IMG/VR virus record: IMGVR_UViG_3300025941_000015 | Span: 41,627-105,626 of that record | From: a virus | Reading direction: 5' to 3' (one strand) | DNA: 64,000 nt | Shown: one piece after another, positions 8,013-15,694 of the stretch | Position numbering within the stretch: the stretch's first letter is position 1 | Layout: each line of letters begins with the position of its first letter | Made by a program: the position numbers and the translations under genes | Notes under the pieces: generated by a model | Seen by the model: only the letters and a program-made list of their open reading frames with translations | What the model was told of the DNA's origin: nothing | Database searches by the model: none

Positions 8013-8182
8013 TGTCAACGGTTGACCGAGTCCTCAGCGTCTTCGCCACGCCCGACTGCCCTGACTGTCAAGGCAAGGGAGTGGTGATGGGGCGGGTCTG
8101 GCAGAACGGTCGGGCTTGGGTCAAGGACAACGACCGGATCTGCAACTGTGTTCCGAGGATCACGGTGAGCCAGCGAAACTAG
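8012..8182 (+). CDS. Small zinc-ribbon protein, 56 aa
   Basis: ATG 8012 overlaps the upstream TGA. CPDCQGKG near residues 15-22 and CNC near residues 45-47 resemble half of a DnaJ-type cysteine-rich zinc module. No other domain fits in the length. Confidence 0.6.
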   Translation: MSTVDRVLSVFATPDCPDCQGKGVVMGRVWQNGRAWVKDNDRICNCVPRITVSQRN

Positions 8183-8262
8183 ACCTTGGCGCTCCACCCT
8201 GGTAGGGGTCATTCAGTACGAGAGTGGCATCTCGGAAATGGGAGCGCTACATGCCACCGGAG

Positions 8263-8288
8263 GAGCGTCGGGTTTCGGCCCGGCGCTC
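8263..8288 (+). terminator. Terminator-like hairpin
   Basis: GAGCGTCGGG and CCCGGCGCTC form a ten-bp stem (one G-U pair) with a six-base loop, followed by TTTCGCG. It lies about 80 bases after the 8012-8182 gene. Confidence 0.5.
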
Positions 8289-8295
8289 TTTCGCG

Positions 8296-8339
8296 TCCTG
8301 AACCCCTATGTTCAGAAACCGATCCTGAACCCCTGTGTT
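8296..8339. repeat. Two 17-base direct repeats
   Basis: TCCTGAACCCCTATGTT (8296-8312) recurs at 8323-8339 with one change, a period of 27 bases. Between the two units a GTTCAG can pair with CTGAAC. Function unknown; possibly a protein-binding pair. Confidence 0.6.
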
Positions 8340-8468
8340 TCGATTCCCGTTTCACACGGGTACAACGTGTGCTGCGGCGGGCCCCTCGCAGCATCCCGAG
8401 CGGCCCGCCGACCAAGCCCCCTCCCCCTCCGCAACGATGTTGCGATCGTGTGACGATGGGCACCGAGG

Positions 8469-8503
8469 TTGGAACAGCGTTGTGGACCGTGTACTCTGGC
8501 CAC
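8469..8503 (+). promoter_or_regulatory. Leaderless cassette promoter
   Basis: TTGGAA (8469-8474), 17 bases, TACTCT (8492-8497), six bases, ATG 8504. AACAGCGTT sits directly on the downstream edge of the -35. Confidence 0.75.
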
Positions 8504-8854
8504 ATGACACGAACCAAGCCAACCCACACACCGTCCTCGATCTACTCCGAGCCCAACCCCATGGAGCGCCTGCTCCGCCGTGCGACGTACGACCTGCGCA
8601 ACGCTCAGCTCACGCTCGACGGCATCGACAAGGACATCCTCCGGCTGCGCAAGCTGGCCCGGCACTACGCCGAGGAGGGCAACCACAGCGCCAAGCGGAG
8701 CGCCAACGACCATGCCGATCGGCGGGTGCTCGAACAGCGCAAGAAGACCGTTGAGCGCGACGCCCTCCAGCAGGAGCTGGAAGTGCTCAAGGTGCTCGTG
8801 GCGAACCACGAGTACTGGGTACCGCAGCCCCGCTTCTGGGAGCAGCAGTCATGA
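8504..8854 (+). CDS. Coiled-coil hypothetical protein, 116 aa
   Basis: Thr/Pro-rich N-terminus typical of the cassette-driven genes, then two long charged helices (about 20-60 and 65-102) that look like an antiparallel coiled coil. Start placed at ATG 8504, six bases after the -10. Overlaps the next gene by four bases. Confidence 0.75.
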   Translation: MTRTKPTHTPSSIYSEPNPMERLLRRATYDLRNAQLTLDGIDKDILRLRKLARHYAEEGNHSAKRSANDHADRRVLEQRKKTVERDALQQELEVLKVLVANHEYWVPQPRFWEQQS

Positions 8855-9039
8855 CCACCTACACCGCCGTGAGGGTGTCCCTCACCGCCTTCGCCGTCAT
8901 GGACGGCAACGACATCGTCGCTGTGTGCGAGAACATGGCGACCGCCCGCAAGGTCTACGACGAGACGACCGAGATCTACGCCTCGATCCCCCGTCGGTTC
9001 AAGATCATCAAGGTTCCCTACATCAAGGACGAAGCATGA
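8851..9039 (+). CDS. Hypothetical protein, 62 aa
   Basis: Small beta-alpha protein starting in an ATGA overlap. Hydrophobic first strand and a basic C-terminal strand; no recognised family. Confidence 0.65.
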   Translation: MTTYTAVRVSLTAFAVMDGNDIVAVCENMATARKVYDETTEIYASIPRRFKIIKVPYIKDEA

Positions 9040-9356
9040 CCACCACCTCCGACACCCTCCTCCTGCTCGACAAGGCCACGGCGTACTGGTACGCCTGCGG
9101 CTACAACGACCACCGCGATGGGGACATCGCCCCGTACTGCGATCCGCACGCGTTCGCTGAGCACTGGATCGCTCTGTGCGCCCGGCCCTCTCGCCCCAGC
9201 ATGCAGGACGCTTTCCAGCAGTTCGCATTCGGGGTGAAGTGCACCCGGTGCCACGGCAACGAGGTCATCACCGTCGGTGCCGACCGCCCGGACTACTGGG
9301 GCAACTACGACACCGAGGAGATCCCCTGCCCGGAGTGCCAGGGAGAGGTGGAGTGA
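9036..9356 (+). CDS. Zinc-ribbon hypothetical protein, 106 aa
   Basis: ATGA overlap with the upstream gene. The C-terminal third has CTRC (about residues 70-73) and CPEC (about 99-102), a two-CxxC zinc ribbon. The N-terminal part is helical with several Tyr, Trp and His. Unknown function. Confidence 0.65.
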   Translation: MTTTSDTLLLLDKATAYWYACGYNDHRDGDIAPYCDPHAFAEHWIALCARPSRPSMQDAFQQFAFGVKCTRCHGNEVITVGADRPDYWGNYDTEEIPCPECQGEVE

Positions 9357-9547
9357 TGGACACGATCGACTACAACGCCATGCAGGAAGCTGCCATGCAC
9401 ATCATCAGCGCCCAGCGCTCGCTGCCCATCATCCACACCGTCACCATCACCCTCGACGGGGCGACCGGCGGCGCCCTGGTCACCATCGAGGGATTCACCT
9501 CCGATGAGCTGGACGAAACACTCACCCTCGAAAGGACCGTCCGATGA
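9356..9547 (+). CDS. Hypothetical protein, 63 aa
   Basis: ATG overlaps the upstream TGA by one base. Small alpha-beta protein with two Val/Thr/Ile-rich strands. No family recognised. Confidence 0.6.
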   Translation: MDTIDYNAMQEAAMHIISAQRSLPIIHTVTITLDGATGGALVTIEGFTSDELDETLTLERTVR

Positions 9548-10044
9548 CCACCCTCCCCGACCTCGACAACGACACGTTGAAGTACACGTTCAGGAAGCAA
9601 GACCCCACGTCGTACAAGATCGTGTACAACATCTGGCGCTCGATCAACGGCCGCCCCGAGCAGAAGATCGGCACCGTCGTCAAGACCCGCGATGGCGACT
9701 GGAGCCAGTCGGCGCACTGGGTGGCTGAGAGCAGCGACGGCGAACACCGGGGCAGTGGCGACACTCGACAGAGTGCCGTGCGCTCGCTGGAGAACCGGCT
9801 GCAAGGGCCGGAGTACACCGAGCGGAAGCTCCAGGCGTACCGCGACCAGCTTGCCGCCGAGGGCGCCAAGGCGGCCGCAGCCAAGGCGGCGGACGAGGAT
9901 CTGATCGACGCCCTCATGGCCCGCTGGCCAGCGATCGCCGAGCGGTTGCTCCCGCTCCGCGAGAACGCCGGTCGCTTCACCAGCTACGCCGTCACCACTC
10001 AGCAGGTCATCGACATGCTCAACGCTCTGGAGACTTCACGATGA
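9544..10044 (+). CDS. Hypothetical protein, 166 aa
   Basis: ATGA overlap with the previous gene; last gene of the operon that begins at 8504. N-terminal half is beta-rich with many polar residues, the C-terminal half an Ala/Glu/Arg-rich helix. No recognised domain. Confidence 0.65.
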   Translation: MTTLPDLDNDTLKYTFRKQDPTSYKIVYNIWRSINGRPEQKIGTVVKTRDGDWSQSAHWVAESSDGEHRGSGDTRQSAVRSLENRLQGPEYTERKLQAYRDQLAAEGAKAAAAKAADEDLIDALMARWPAIAERLLPLRENAGRFTSYAVTTQQVIDMLNALETSR

Positions 10045-10059
10045 ATCTGACATCCGAGG

Positions 10060-10094
10060 TTGGCAACAGCGTTGCGGACGTGTACTCTGTTCAC
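10060..10094 (+). promoter_or_regulatory. Leaderless cassette promoter
   Basis: TTGGCA (10060-10065), 17 bases, TACTCT (10083-10088), six bases, ATG 10095; AACAGCGTT lies in the spacer. Confidence 0.75.
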
Positions 10095-10469
10095 ATGACC
10101 CCAACCACCATCTTCCAGTCCCTCTGGGACGCCCCGCTCTCCGCTCGTGGCTTCATGAGCATCTCGACCCACGACGAGGTCACCTTCAACGGCCTGCAGC
10201 ACGGCGAGCTGTCGATCATCGGCCTGCGCAACGTGGCGGGCCTGGGCACCACGCTCACGATCCACGAGAAGGGCAGCACGCACTGGACGGGCCGGGGCAT
10301 GAAGCCCTCCTACAACGGCGCCTCGATCATCACGATCCTCATCTCGGACGACCTCTGGGCGGGCGGCACCTCGCGTCGCTACATCGAGCTGTCCCGTGCG
10401 ATCTCCGCCTCGACCAGCGTCACCGAGCGCGACTCGCTCAACGCCCTCCACGTCGGGATGCTGCGATGA
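10095..10469 (+). CDS. Hypothetical protein, 124 aa
   Basis: First gene of a three-gene operon (10095-10911). Mixed alpha/beta protein with no recognised family. Start taken from the leaderless promoter; an in-frame ATG at 10041 lies upstream of the -35. Confidence 0.7.
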   Translation: MTPTTIFQSLWDAPLSARGFMSISTHDEVTFNGLQHGELSIIGLRNVAGLGTTLTIHEKGSTHWTGRGMKPSYNGASIITILISDDLWAGGTSRRYIELSRAISASTSVTERDSLNALHVGMLR

Positions 10470-10657
10470 GCCCCGAGCTGACCAACGCCCTGGTCGCTGC
10501 ACACCGCTCTGCGCAGCTCGCTGCCAGCAACGCTCGTGAAGCCCTGAGCTACGCACAGACGGCCCTCAGGAAGGCCCAGGAGGCCGCTGACGAGGCGGAC
10601 CTCGCCGCTGCGCACATCGCCGGTGCCTTCAAGATCGTTGAGCAGGACGCACGATGA
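10466..10657 (+). CDS. Alanine-rich helical protein, 63 aa
   Basis: ATGA overlap at both ends. Almost entirely an Ala-rich amphipathic helix, likely coiled coil. Function unknown. Confidence 0.6.
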   Translation: MSPELTNALVAAHRSAQLAASNAREALSYAQTALRKAQEAADEADLAAAHIAGAFKIVEQDAR

Positions 10658-10911
10658 GCGCCCGCCCGAAGCTCGTGCCCGGCCACACGTACCGGTTCAC
10701 GTTCACGCCGACCGAGGCGCTCATCGCTGCGAGGCCGTACAACGTGACCCCCTACACCACCACCGTGACCATCAGCACGACGCCCGGTGGCGTGCACACG
10801 CCCAAGTCGGTCACGATGTGGGCGAACCGCTGGTGCACCCGTGGCCGGTACACGGTCGAGATCGTCGAATTGGTCGAGGAATCTGCCTCCGAGGTTGTAA
10901 CGGCGTTGTGA
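10654..10911 (+). CDS. Hypothetical protein, 85 aa
   Basis: ATGA overlap with the upstream gene. Thr/Val-rich beta protein. Its last codons (EVVTAL and stop) are encoded by the next promoter cassette itself, because the TGA lies inside the spacer of that promoter. Confidence 0.65.
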   Translation: MSARPKLVPGHTYRFTFTPTEALIAARPYNVTPYTTTVTISTTPGGVHTPKSVTMWANRWCTRGRYTVEIVELVEESASEVVTAL

Positions 10912-10929
10912 GCCGTGTATCTTGATCAC
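10895..10929 (+). promoter_or_regulatory. Leaderless cassette promoter
   Basis: TTGTAA (10895-10900), 17 bases, TATCTT (10918-10923), six bases, ATG 10930; AACGGCGTT in the spacer. It overlaps the end of the preceding gene. Confidence 0.75.
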
Positions 10930-11271
10930 ATGACCGCAACCACCACCACCGCACCCGCCACCTACGCCAAGGCCGCCGCCGTCGCCGAGCAGATCACGCT
11001 CGCCGAACTGGCCGAACTGCTCGCCGCCGACGACAACCCGGACGTCTACCCCGGCAAGGGCAAGCGCAAGCAGATCGCCATGAACGCCCGCCTGCGGGTG
11101 AACACGCTCGACACGGGCGCCACCCGCGGCTGGGTCGGCTACGACCGCTGCACCTTCGGCACCGGCTACACGACCTTCGACGGCGTCACGGTCGGCTACC
11201 GCTACGACCGGCCCGTGTTCCGCTTCGAGCGCCACGGCGTCCGCATCGTGCAGGTCGTGGTCCCGTCATGA
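10930..11271 (+). CDS. Hypothetical protein, 113 aa
   Basis: Thr/Ala-rich start (MTATTTTAPAT) as in other cassette-driven genes, then a helix (about 20-45) and a beta-rich C-terminus with many Tyr and Phe. Function unknown. Confidence 0.7.
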   Translation: MTATTTTAPATYAKAAAVAEQITLAELAELLAADDNPDVYPGKGKRKQIAMNARLRVNTLDTGATRGWVGYDRCTFGTGYTTFDGVTVGYRYDRPVFRFERHGVRIVQVVVPS

Positions 11272-11450
11272 GCAGCAAGAGCACGGCCGCCCGTCGGGCA
11301 TCGCAGGCCCGGTCGAACTACGCCGCCATGAAGCGGGCGTCCGACCAGGGCAAGAAGCAACTGGCGTGCCCCCACGAGGTCGTCAACCCCGTTGAGGGGT
11401 TCGAGGGCATGATCCAGTGCGCCGCCTGTGGCGCCTACGGACCTTTCTGA
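11268..11450 (+). CDS. Small zinc-ribbon protein, 60 aa
   Basis: ATGA overlap. Basic N-terminal helix and a CxxC (CAAC, about residues 52-55) paired with an upstream Cys-Pro-His, compatible with a minimal zinc site. Function unknown. Confidence 0.6.
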   Translation: MSSKSTAARRASQARSNYAAMKRASDQGKKQLACPHEVVNPVEGFEGMIQCAACGAYGPF

Positions 11451-11502
11451 GGAATCACCTCATCGACGTTGCAACGACGTTGAAACGGTGTACACTGGCC
11501 AC
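11451..11502 (+). promoter_or_regulatory. Leaderless cassette promoter with GAGGAATCACCTC element
   Basis: TTGCAA (11469-11474), 16 bases, TACACT (11491-11496), six bases, ATG 11503; AACGACGTT in the spacer. Just upstream, GAGGAATCACCTC (11450-11462) is a small inverted repeat that recurs before several other cassettes. Confidence 0.75.
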
Positions 11503-11832
11503 ATGACAAACACCACCATCACCTCCGCCTGGAACTGCAACGACACGACCAGGACCGCCTCCGTCCTCACGGCCGAGCAGGCCGCTGCTGCGGGCATCCT
11601 GCTCGCCGACGACGACGAGTTCGTCATGAACCTCCGCTCCTGGGACGTCGACGCCCCGTTCTTCATCATCGGCCGCTTCACCGGCCGCACGCGTCGCATG
11701 TGGCAGGAGACGTGCCGCACGATCGAGACCTTCGATGTCGAGACCGTCGCCATCGAGGACGACCGCGACGGGACGTTCGCCATCTGGGGCGTCAGCGGCG
11801 CACGGCGCAAGGGCACCTGGGCCTGCCGCTGA
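11503..11832 (+). CDS. Hypothetical protein, 109 aa
   Basis: Cassette-driven, Thr-rich N-terminus. Mixed protein with acidic middle and Trp-rich, basic C-terminus. A stand-alone gene closed by two strong hairpins. Function unknown. Confidence 0.7.
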   Translation: MTNTTITSAWNCNDTTRTASVLTAEQAAAAGILLADDDEFVMNLRSWDVDAPFFIIGRFTGRTRRMWQETCRTIETFDVETVAIEDDRDGTFAIWGVSGARRKGTWACR

Positions 11833-11840
11833 TCTGCGCA

Positions 11841-11906
11841 GGTCGCTCCGGGCGGGGCGACCGTGCGCGTGCCGGGGAGACGGGTAGACGGGACCGTCTC
11901 CCCGGC
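11841..11906 (+). terminator. Two tandem terminator hairpins
   Basis: The first hairpin is GGTCGC/GCGACC (11841-11862). The second is a perfect 13-bp stem, GCCGGGGAGACGG with CCGTCTCCCCGGC (11871-11906). They directly follow the stop at 11832 and insulate the next cassette. Confidence 0.75.
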
Positions 11907-11939
11907 GACAACATCGTACGAAGAATCCTCCCTCTGACG

Positions 11940-11973
11940 TTGGAACAGCGTTGAAGACGTGTACACTGATCAC
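11940..11973 (+). promoter_or_regulatory. Leaderless cassette promoter
   Basis: TTGGAA (11940-11945), 16 bases, TACACT (11962-11967), six bases, ATG 11974; AACAGCGTT in the spacer. Confidence 0.75.
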
Positions 11974-12276
11974 ATGACCGCAACCACACTCTCCACCACA
12001 TTCGGCCCCGTCAAGACGGGCTCGACCGCCGCCTTCATCGCTGTTGTCAAGGCCGAGCGCCTGTGCCGCATCGGCACGACGTCCGTCGAGGGCACCAAGG
12101 TGCTCTGGCGTGCCGAGACCAGCCAAGCGCTGGAGACGCGCCTGCGCCGGGCTGGCCTGGGCCGCTCGTCCGAGTCCGGCCTGTGGTTCATGCGTGGCCG
12201 CTCCTCGTTCGCCGAGGGCGCCATCGTCCCCGGCGAGCTGATCGCCACGGTCGAGATCGTCGAGGTGGCCAAGTGA
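11974..12276 (+). CDS. Hypothetical protein, 100 aa
   Basis: Cassette-driven. Mixed alpha/beta protein with an Arg-rich middle and a C-terminal strand VEIVEV; the VEIVE(V/L) ending also occurs in the unrelated-looking gene 10654-10911. Function unknown. Confidence 0.7.
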   Translation: MTATTLSTTFGPVKTGSTAAFIAVVKAERLCRIGTTSVEGTKVLWRAETSQALETRLRRAGLGRSSESGLWFMRGRSSFAEGAIVPGELIATVEIVEVAK

Positions 12277-12467
12277 GCCGCCGCATCTTCCCCACGTTCG
12301 AGGCGTTCGTCCAGTACCACCCGATGTACCTCCAGAACCGGTACGGCGGCAAGTGCTTCGAGTGCGGGCAGTTCGTCCCACAGTTCAAGGGCAGCGTGGT
12401 CAAGGTGCACGGGAAGCACCGCATCGCCCACCTCCCGGTCGAGGGCCATTGCGAGGGTGCGAAGTGA
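12273..12467 (+). CDS. Small zinc-finger-like protein, 64 aa
   Basis: Starts at GTG 12273 in a GTGA overlap. CFEC (about residues 26-29) and two later His plus Cys form a possible zinc site. Function unknown. Confidence 0.65.
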   Translation: MSRRIFPTFEAFVQYHPMYLQNRYGGKCFECGQFVPQFKGSVVKVHGKHRIAHLPVEGHCEGAK

Positions 12468-12483
12468 TTCTTCCACACCGAGG

Positions 12484-12517
12484 TTGCAATGCCGTTGAAG
12501 ACGTGTACACTGACCAC
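12484..12517 (+). promoter_or_regulatory. Leaderless cassette promoter
   Basis: TTGCAA (12484-12489), 16 bases, TACACT (12506-12511), six bases, ATG 12518. The palindrome is degenerate here (AATGCCGTT). Confidence 0.7.
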
Positions 12518-13282
12518 ATGACAAACACCACCACCAACACCGCCCCGAACGCCCACCAAGCCGAAGTCGACGGCCGCATCGCCGAGGCGAGCGTCGCCTA
12601 CGCCAAGGCCGCCCAGAACGCCGCCTGGTGGGAGAAGCACACCACGTCCGCCTACGACGGCGAAGCCAAGCTCGCCGAGGCCGTCGCCAAGCGCGACGAC
12701 ACCCTGGCCGCCCTCTCCGCGGTCGAGGCCGAGTTCGAGGGCTGGAGCCGCTTCTTCCTCGTGCAGGCCAGCAACGGCCACATCCACAAGAGCCTGTGGT
12801 GCTCGACGTGCTTCCCCACGACGCAGTACGCCTGGCTCCCGGCCCTGTCCGGCCTGACCGAGGCCGAGGCCGTCGCCGAGTACGGCGGCATCCTCTGCTC
12901 GATCTGCTTCCCCTCCGCCCCGGTCGAGTGGACGACGGGCACGAACAAGAAGGACGCCGAGCGCAAGGCCGCTGAGGCCGCCTTGAAGGCGATCGCCAAG
13001 ACGCCCGAGGGCAAGGCCGTCATCCGCAAGCGCGACCTCGTGCGCAGCCACCAGTACGCGATCGACTCGTTCGACCGCACGATCGCACGGCCCGCCGAGA
13101 CGATCGCATTCGCCGCCAGCCGGGGCATCACGGTCACGCTCGACGACGAGCGCGTCGCCAAGGAAGTGCAGTGGGCCAACGAGGCCCAGGCCAAGCGCGA
13201 GCCCGTCGTCAAGAAGCTGGCCAAGGCCCAGGCGCAGCTCGACGTCGCCGAGGCGGCGCTGAACGCCGCTCTGGGGATCTGA
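12518..13282 (+). CDS. Long helical protein with two CxxC pairs, 254 aa
   Basis: Cassette-driven. Residues 15-75 and 150-250 form long Ala/Lys/Glu-rich helices, probably a coiled coil, flanking a central 55-residue zinc-like module with CSTC (about 95-98) and CSIC (about 127-130). The layout (helix, zinc module, helix) suggests a structural or nucleic-acid-binding protein; no family recognised. Confidence 0.75.
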   Translation: MTNTTTNTAPNAHQAEVDGRIAEASVAYAKAAQNAAWWEKHTTSAYDGEAKLAEAVAKRDDTLAALSAVEAEFEGWSRFFLVQASNGHIHKSLWCSTCFPTTQYAWLPALSGLTEAEAVAEYGGILCSICFPSAPVEWTTGTNKKDAERKAAEAALKAIAKTPEGKAVIRKRDLVRSHQYAIDSFDRTIARPAETIAFAASRGITVTLDDERVAKEVQWANEAQAKREPVVKKLAKAQAQLDVAEAALNAALGI

Positions 13283-13303
13283 TCAGGAATCACCTCCACG
13301 ACG

Positions 13304-13337
13304 TTGCAACGGCGTTGTGGAGGTGTACACTGATCAC
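13304..13337 (+). promoter_or_regulatory. Leaderless cassette promoter
   Basis: TTGCAA (13304-13309), 16 bases, TACACT (13326-13331), six bases, ATG 13338; AACGGCGTT in the spacer and AGGAATCACCT upstream. Confidence 0.75.
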
Positions 13338-13562
13338 ATGACTGCAACCACCACCTCCGTTTCCACCCTCGCCGCAGGCGCCGTCATGGGCGCCGCGGCC
13401 CGCTGCTTCGCCGTTGGCGACACGGGCCCCAAGAAGGGCCACCGCATCATCGCTGAGATGCGCGGCGAGCGCGTCGGAGCCGAGGCCGAATGGTTCGCCC
13501 TGTGCGGCGTGCTCGCGCTCGTCCGCTTCGTCAAGGTCTCGGGCATCACTGAGATCTTCTGA
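13338..13562 (+). CDS. Hypothetical protein, 74 aa
   Basis: Single-gene unit between two cassettes. Ala-rich N-terminal helix then two strands; unknown function. Confidence 0.7.
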   Translation: MTATTTSVSTLAAGAVMGAAARCFAVGDTGPKKGHRIIAEMRGERVGAEAEWFALCGVLALVRFVKVSGITEIF

Positions 13563-13580
13563 GGAATCACCGTCGCAACG

Positions 13581-13614
13581 TTGCAACAGCGTTGCGACGG
13601 TGTACACTGTTCAC
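13581..13614 (+). promoter_or_regulatory. Leaderless cassette promoter
   Basis: TTGCAA (13581-13586), 16 bases, TACACT (13603-13608), six bases, ATG 13615; AACAGCGTT in the spacer and GAGGAATCACC upstream at 13561. Confidence 0.75.
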
Positions 13615-13875
13615 ATGACACAAACCACCACCATCGCATCCGCCTCCGCCTACGACACCCCGCACTGGCTGCGCAACGCCGGGCTCGACGTCGAGGGCAC
13701 GCACGAGGCATTCGTCGTGCTGTTCGACGACCTCGACCAGGCGCTCGCCTGCGTCAAGCTGGCCAGCGCCCAGGCGTTCGCCGCCTACGTGCGCCAGGGC
13801 GGCAACGCCCGCAACAAGCGTGCGTTCAGCGCCCAGTTCGCAGCCGTGACCAAGGCCCTCCGGGCCGCAGCCTGA
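13615..13875 (+). CDS. Hypothetical protein, 86 aa
   Basis: Cassette-driven, N-terminus MTQTTTIA. Helical protein with an Ala/Arg-rich C-terminal half. Function unknown. Confidence 0.7.
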   Translation: MTQTTTIASASAYDTPHWLRNAGLDVEGTHEAFVVLFDDLDQALACVKLASAQAFAAYVRQGGNARNKRAFSAQFAAVTKALRAAA

Positions 13876-13908
13876 CCAACCACCACCAAGGAGAGAACCC
13901 CCACCACC

Positions 13909-14175
13909 ATGAGCGCAGCTCGATACACCGTCATCGGAGCGTGGCACGACCACGACTCCACGTACTTCCCCTTCATCGTCCAGGCCGCCGACCTCTTCGA
14001 CAACCGCTCGAAGCAGCTCTACAGCAACGGCGCCATGCGCGTCGTCTTCGACGGCAAGCCCGCCGTGCGCGGCAAGGGCGGCACAACGCCCTTCAAGGGC
14101 GAGACCGCCTGGGCGCACGCTGAGAGCCTCGCACGCTCCCTGCAGGTCTCTGAGCGCTACGTGAGGACCGTCTGA
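13909..14175 (+). CDS. Hypothetical protein, 88 aa
   Basis: Starts at ATG 13909 behind AAGGAGAG, so unlike its neighbours it uses a ribosome binding site and is probably read through from the 13581 promoter. Beta-rich N-terminus with His/Asp/Tyr, helical C-terminus. Unknown. Confidence 0.65.
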   Translation: MSAARYTVIGAWHDHDSTYFPFIVQAADLFDNRSKQLYSNGAMRVVFDGKPAVRGKGGTTPFKGETAWAHAESLARSLQVSERYVRTV

Positions 14176-14456
14176 TGGCGCGCCTCCCGCTCGCCGAGCG
14201 CCTCGCCATGGTGCTCAACAGCCTGCCGAGCTACGCCGAGGTCGACGTCGTGTGCGTGCCCTACGAGGGTGCGCGCACCAACGAGTTCCGGCTGATGGCC
14301 CGAGACTTCCCCACGTACGACATCGAGCTGTCCCGCCGGTTCACGAACCTCACGACCGGCACCGAGTGGTTCGTCAAAGCTGAATCGCTCGCAGCGTTCG
14401 GCGTAGTCTCGGTGGAGATCCACCTCGACGACGTCAAGAACTGGAGCATCCAATGA
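14175..14456 (+). CDS. Hypothetical protein, 93 aa
   Basis: ATG overlaps the previous stop by one base. Mixed protein with three beta strands and an acidic C-terminus. Unknown function; ATGA overlap into the next gene. Confidence 0.65.
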   Translation: MARLPLAERLAMVLNSLPSYAEVDVVCVPYEGARTNEFRLMARDFPTYDIELSRRFTNLTTGTEWFVKAESLAAFGVVSVEIHLDDVKNWSIQ

Positions 14457-14698
14457 GCAAAGGTCACGGCTTCCCCAGCGAGATGATCCACACGCACGCC
14501 TTCGAGCTGCAGGCACACCGCAAGAGCACCGCAGGACGGGCCCTGGTGCCGCTCACGCTGTTGAAGAGCAACGACCGGGCGGAAGTCGAGGCGGAGCACG
14601 CACGGCGCTCTGAGGTCAATTCACAGCTCCGCAACCCCAGCCGCCTCATCATCGTTGAGAACAAGCGGTGGCGAGATGATGGAGTTTCTGGCCCCTGA
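14453..14698 (+). CDS. Hypothetical protein, 81 aa
   Basis: Basic helical protein starting in an ATGA overlap. Its TGA forms the first bases of the next promoter cassette (TGAGGTTGG). Unknown function. Confidence 0.6.
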   Translation: MSKGHGFPSEMIHTHAFELQAHRKSTAGRALVPLTLLKSNDRAEVEAEHARRSEVNSQLRNPSRLIIVENKRWRDDGVSGP

Positions 14699-14700
14699 GG

Positions 14701-14735
14701 TTGGAACAGCGTTGTGCGTCGTGTATCTTGATCAC
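14701..14735 (+). promoter_or_regulatory. Leaderless cassette promoter
   Basis: TTGGAA (14701-14706), 17 bases, TATCTT (14724-14729), six bases, ATG 14736; AACAGCGTT in the spacer. Confidence 0.75.
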
Positions 14736-14966
14736 ATGACCGCAACCACCACCTTCAAGATCACCGTCCCCGTCGCCCACGTCTGGGCCTCCGGCGCCAT
14801 GCGCGGCACGGGCGTCCGCATCGTCGAGATCGTCGAGGAGGCCACCATCCTGGGCGGCTGCCGGGCGATCGACGCCGCCGTCGCCCAGTGCAAGCACCCC
14901 CTCGCCGACGCCTCGCCCGAGATCGAGCCCAACCCCGCCCTCATGGGCTGGGCGCTGGGAGCGTGA
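14736..14966 (+). CDS. Hypothetical protein, 76 aa
   Basis: Cassette-driven, N-terminus MTATTTFK. Contains the strand VRIVEIVEE, which recalls the VEIVE strands of 10654-10911 and 11974-12276; this may point to a small shared fold. Unknown function. Confidence 0.7.
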   Translation: MTATTTFKITVPVAHVWASGAMRGTGVRIVEIVEEATILGGCRAIDAAVAQCKHPLADASPEIEPNPALMGWALGA

Positions 14967-15181
14967 GCGCCGTGACGACCCGTCGCCTCTGCCCCGGCCT
15001 CTACGAGGTCTCCACGCCCCAGGGCGTGTTCACGATCGACCGCATCACGAACGAGTACGGCGGCTCGACGTACACCGAGTGGTTCATCACGTGGCCAGGC
15101 GAGCGGAGCCCCGACGCCATCGGCATCACGCTGCGAGACGCCAAGATGATTGTGGCGGCAGAGGTTGGAACAGCGTTGTGA
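14963..15181 (+). CDS. Hypothetical protein, 72 aa
   Basis: Starts at GTG 14963 in a GTGA overlap. Beta-rich with several Thr/Tyr. The C-terminal EVGTAL and its TGA are encoded by the following promoter cassette. Confidence 0.65.
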   Translation: MSAVTTRRLCPGLYEVSTPQGVFTIDRITNEYGGSTYTEWFITWPGERSPDAIGITLRDAKMIVAAEVGTAL

Positions 15182-15198
15182 GCGTGTACACTGACCAC
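15165..15198 (+). promoter_or_regulatory. Leaderless cassette promoter
   Basis: TTGGAA (15165-15170), 16 bases, TACACT (15187-15192), six bases, ATG 15199; AACAGCGTT in the spacer. The stop codon of the previous gene lies inside the spacer. Confidence 0.75.
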
Positions 15199-15516
15199 AT
15201 GACAACGACCATGAGCTGCGACACCTGCTACGACACGAAGACCATCGACCAGGGCGGGCGCGAGATCCCCTGCCCGGACTGTGTCTTCCGGTATCACCCG
15301 TCGAGCGTGACGATCGAGACCAACCCGGACTACGACCCCAAGTCGACCTCGATGTTCAACGTCCGGTACATCATCCGCGACCGCTCGATGGGCAACTTCA
15401 TCTACGGGAAGGCCCGCAACATGGACGACGCCATCCGCATCCAGCGCAAGCGCCAGGGCGTGATCAAGGCGGCGCTCACCCGCCGGGCGAACAAGGCTGC
15501 GAGGGCCGCCAAGTGA
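15199..15516 (+). CDS. Zinc-ribbon hypothetical protein, 105 aa
   Basis: N-terminal CDTC (7-10) and CPDC (about 24-27) make a compact zinc ribbon, followed by a beta region and a basic Arg/Ala C-terminal helix that could contact nucleic acid. Function unknown. Confidence 0.7.
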   Translation: MTTTMSCDTCYDTKTIDQGGREIPCPDCVFRYHPSSVTIETNPDYDPKSTSMFNVRYIIRDRSMGNFIYGKARNMDDAIRIQRKRQGVIKAALTRRANKAARAAK

Positions 15517-15677
15517 GCACGCTCATCCACTACGGCAAGCCGCGCACGCGGTCGTTCCCGACCGACGTCGACATCTGGCTCCCCGAGGGCGCCATCGTCC
15601 TCCACACCGAGCGCCATCGCGCTGCCACGGTCATCACGTACCTCGTGCCGAGCGGGCGCACGTCGAGGCCCATCTGA
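15513..15677 (+). CDS. Hypothetical protein, 54 aa
   Basis: Starts at GTG 15513 in a GTGA overlap and ends at TGA 15675-15677, just before the next cassette. Small beta protein with Arg/Thr-rich ends; unknown. Confidence 0.6.
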   Translation: MSTLIHYGKPRTRSFPTDVDIWLPEGAIVLHTERHRAATVITYLVPSGRTSRPI

Positions 15678-15694
15678 GGAATCTCACAACGGCG

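Larger units (their letters stand above)
8183..8468. other. Gene-free regulatory stretch
   Basis: No convincing gene. It holds a hairpin (8263-8288), a tandem 17-base repeat (8296-8312 and 8323-8339) and the palindrome CGCAACGATGTTGCG (8430-8444), which lies 24 bases upstream of the next promoter and matches the operator core found in the repeated cassettes. Confidence 0.6.
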
